A stretch of DNA of 64,000 nucleotides from Apricaphanius iberus (lineage: Eukaryota; Chordata; Actinopteri; Cyprinodontiformes; Aphaniidae), in contig JAPXFQ010002383.1 in NCBI GenBank assembly GCA_028564705.1, positions 1,426,001 through 1,490,000 on the forward strand. Direction: 5' to 3'. Made by a program: the position numbers and the translations under genes. The notes under the pieces are model-generated. The model saw only the letters and a list, made by a program, of their open reading frames with translations, ran no database searches and was not told the origin of the DNA. Shown here one piece after another: positions 60,891-64,000 of the stretch (the stretch's first letter is position 1; each line of letters begins with the position of its first letter).

Positions 60891-63800
60891 TTTCCACTGT
60901 TCAATACATATACAGCAGTACAACCCTGCCTGCCCAGTGAGAGTACTGCTGGCGGTGAAAACTTTCTCCTGTATACGTTGAACCAGAATGGATCAGACAA
61001 AGCTGCACCGTTCTGCTCGGTGGAAACATAGCTTATGCAGCCCTGTGTTGGACTGTTAGTGTGTAGATGGATGTTTCTACACTTAAGATGTATCTATCAT
61101 AAAATAAAGAAAATGAACAAATCACAGTATGGTTACATAATATACATCATTGTTTTGTACTGGATATAAAATGCTGTTAAAAAAATTGGTAAAGAAAGGT
61201 GCCAGGTTGGCACAGTCATAATCAAGACCATTGCTAAAATGTAATAGAATCTGCCTGCAAAAACGGTTTACTTAACATAAAATACTACTTGTTTGTTCTC
61301 TGTGCTAAAAAGTGTGTCTATTTTTAAAGCTAAATAATCAGATTGAGCATTCAAATGATACAAACATCACATGTGAAGTTGAAAAACTGTTAATTTACTC
61401 TGAAATTATGTGGTGACCCTGAAATCCCACAACAAAAAACATCCTATATTAGCAGAACACACATACAACCTTCCTGTTTATTAAAGCTTCTAACATGATT
61501 GGATATTTTCCACTCTGCATTAAGTCTATTTCCTTAAATTTCTCATGTGCTGAAAAAAAAATGTTATGTTTAATTTTTCATATGCTTCTAAAATGTTTTT
61601 TGACTTACTTAATTGCAGGTGTGTCACATATATTGCTGACAGCAAAACTGCTTGGATTTTCGTTAATCATGTCAATGACAATCATTTTCCTAAAATTATG
61701 GCACACTCTTGGCTGCCATCTAAAGCAACATTTTGTTTCTAAACAGCTTGCCATACTGAGGTTAAACTTGAGAGGGCACTGTAAGGCTTTAAAATAAGAA
61801 GGCCATCGCCATAAAAGATTTGTGCATATACAGGCTTGCCTTGTTTTTTGGAATAATTAACACAAACGGCAATTAATTAAATTCCAAAATACGTTATTGA
61901 TCCCAGAGGGAAATTAAGTGTTGTTGTAGCTCATACTAATAATTCATCTTGGAGTTCTTTTGAATCACAATGGCTGTAGGCAGAAAGGATTTCAGAATAT
62001 ATAGTAAGTATCTACTAATTCTATACTATTTCATTAATTATGTACTATATTAATTATAATAAGAATCCACTTATTCATATAAGAATTACTAGACCATAAA
62101 TCTGTTAGAATTTTTATACGGTCAAGAAGGACTTAAAGTTGTGGCTCAGGCTGTGTTCAGTGTTATATTCGGTTATATTCGTTTATCATATCATCCATTC
62201 ATTCATAATCTATACCATCTCTCCTATGCAGAATTATCGGGAAGGGGGGGGTGGGGGGGTGCGTATCTCCAGCAATCATCGGGCAAGAGGTGGGGTACAC
62301 CCTGAACAGGTCACAAGCCATCTCATCTTATGTGTTTTTTAAACAATTGAGTACAAAATGTATTCATATCCTTATCAATCATAATGCAGCTCCCTGACCA
62401 GACTAAACAACACTGAAATGCGGATTTATTTCTTTTTGACAATAAGAAGAAGGCATCACATGATCACCAAACAAGACAAGACTCACGGACGGTGGCCAAA
62501 AGGATGGAAGGGGGAGGGCAGTGATATTCACTTTCCTGAGCAGCAGCGTCAAGGGTCAGAGTGGACTTTCCAAACTGTCACACTTGAGCGAGCCATCATG
62601 GGAGACACGTTTGCCCCAAACTCTCCTGAGAATAATGGCTGCTGTCAAGCCAAATGGAGGGTGAGCAGCATTTGCGTAATGTGGTCTCATAGGGTCATCT
62701 GAATGTAATTTTAATTGATCAGTTGAACGATTTGTCATTTGTTGGAGAGTGTGGTTGAAATGTTGTTAGTTTTATTTAAATACATTAATTCAGAGCCATT
62801 TTTTAACCTCCTATTTGTAATTTGTTTTATTTCTTGTTAAATAACAGGAAAAAAGACCGCTGTTGAGTCTAGGAAGGCAGTCGGAATGAGAAACAGCCCC
62901 TCAGCATCACTGATCCTGTTCTTACAACTGGGCATTAAGTACTCCAACCTATGTTTTAAACAATACGTTTAAAATTTTTACGTTTCTGAAGAGTTCAACG
63001 TGTCCAAAGCATAAAGCAACTTTCCAGTCGACATGAGGTGAAAATTATGGATATGTGAAGGTTTTTTTTCACAGTATTTTGTGCTAATCAATAAAATAAA
63101 ATACTGCTCAAAAAATAATACCCCTTCTAAAGTTTATTAACAAGCATTGCTTTCAATAGAGTGATCGTACCTCTAAACAAGGCACAATGATTGCATTCAT
63201 TAATATCTATTGAATATGTTAATATCATGTTCATGTATTATCCCAGACACACACTCAGTTTTCATAGTTAGAAAACATTATCAACTAGAAAAGCACAAAC
63301 CTCTGCCAAGGGAATAATTAACATTTTTATCAAAATCTACCAGTAACCCTTTGAGTTATGATGCTAACAAAGATACAAACAACCCTTGGCGAAAGCATAA
63401 CCTCCTTTACGGAGGTAATTAAGAGTTTAACATCGCAAATCACATGTTTATTAGGATAACCTTTTCCCTGATAATGAGAGTGTTTAGAATAATCGTTCAT
63501 CCCTAAATTAACTTCCACTCAAAATGCGGCACTAGATCTGCTTTGCTCGGGAATCCGTTCATTTGTATTGCTGCTCTGCGTGGCAACGGTTTGATGCTTC
63601 CCTGAGCACATGGAAAGTGGAGCTTGCTCTGTGCTCAGGTCAAAGTTTTAAGCCCTGCAGTGGAGACCTACAATGGTCATTTTTCCAATTAGCTTTTGCG
63701 TTTTGTAGGAAATGTTCACTTAATCACTATAAAATCTAACCTGATATCACAACAGGAAGTCATCTGATGAAAATGCTTCTGATTGTGTTCATTTATTGTC

Positions 63801-64000
63801 TTCTTTGTGGTTCTGATCTTCTCTGCTGTGCAGCAGTAAAAAATATGTAAACACACTGCAGGGATTTCTGAACAATTACAAGAAAAGAATCTAATAGAAG
63901 CAGTTAGTCGGATTACATCTGCAGCAATCATTTTGAGTTGAATTGCTGTGAAAAATAATATGGCCCGGTTAATTGTTTCTGATTCACAACAGTGAAACCT
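60891..64000. other. Right-hand intergenic region
   Basis: No gene could be supported. A LINE-like phrase (TTATTGATCCCAGAGGGAAATTAAG, about 61893-61917), a fragment of the common teleost repeat (62285-62325), a G-run (62240-62258) and scattered AT-rich sequence are all I can name. Confidence 0.45.
62285..62325. repeat. Fragment of the 4243-type teleost repeat
   Basis: GAGGTGGGGTACACCCTGAACAGGTCACAAG matches the opening of the copy at 4243-4412. It breaks off after about 40 bases. Confidence 0.5.

Noticed and set aside
61495..61797. 100-residue hydrophobic open frame
   Set aside because: Composition follows the AT-rich background, with no family motif and no plausible promoter or splice context.
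62418..62702. 94-residue open frame with Trp/Lys/Gly-rich start
   Set aside because: It does not resemble any family I know, and the surroundings are repeat fragments. It could be an exon of an off-window gene, but nothing supports that.

Overview
This window is vertebrate, almost certainly teleost fish, genomic DNA. It has AT-rich intergenic sequence, many small phase-compatible exons with GT-AG introns, Tc1/mariner debris, teleost-type MITEs and TA microsatellites. I see no bacterial, viral or CRISPR content. All gene models below were built by hand from reading frames, splice sites and intron phases. Each complete model sums to a whole number of codons, which is a strong internal check, but no alignment or transcript was available.

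Layout. (1) 1-5716, plus strand: the last three coding exons of heca (headcase homologue); its large first exon lies off the left edge. (2) 6851-10471, minus strand: complete mtif3 (mitochondrial translation initiation factor 3), tail-to-tail with heca. (3) About 10.6-15.1 kb: a repeat graveyard with LINE, Tc1 and MITE remnants. (4) 16030-35263, plus strand: a complete 20-exon adhesion GPCR of the ADGRG group, with signal peptide, Cys-bearing N-terminal mini-exons, GAIN region, GPS cleavage site, seven TM helices and a short Ser-rich tail (810 aa in my model). (5) 35.3-40.6 kb: intergenic sequence holding a full-length but broken 1.38-kb Tc1 element. (6) 40623-55390, minus strand: complete knl1 (casc5), 31 coding exons and 2205 aa in my model. 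(7) 57171-58967, plus strand: complete knstrn (SKAP), 8 coding exons and 203 aa. (8) 59-64 kb: repeats and no gene that I can support.

How genes relate. knl1 and knstrn both encode outer-kinetochore/spindle proteins. They are divergent, with 5' ends only a few hundred bases apart, around a region holding ETS-type, NRF1-like and CHR-like motifs, so co-expression in G2/M is plausible. heca, mtif3 and the adhesion GPCR have no evident functional link to them.

The most interesting structures are two cases of in-frame exon multiplication. In the adhesion GPCR, six tandem copies of an intron-plus-mini-exon unit lie at 16.5-21.0 kb; four keep a usable phase 1-1 exon and two are decayed. In knl1, a two-exon, phase 1-1 module carrying Bub3/Bub1-recruiting MELT repeats is present four times, and the last copy contains a nearly homogeneous run of six 111-bp MELT units.
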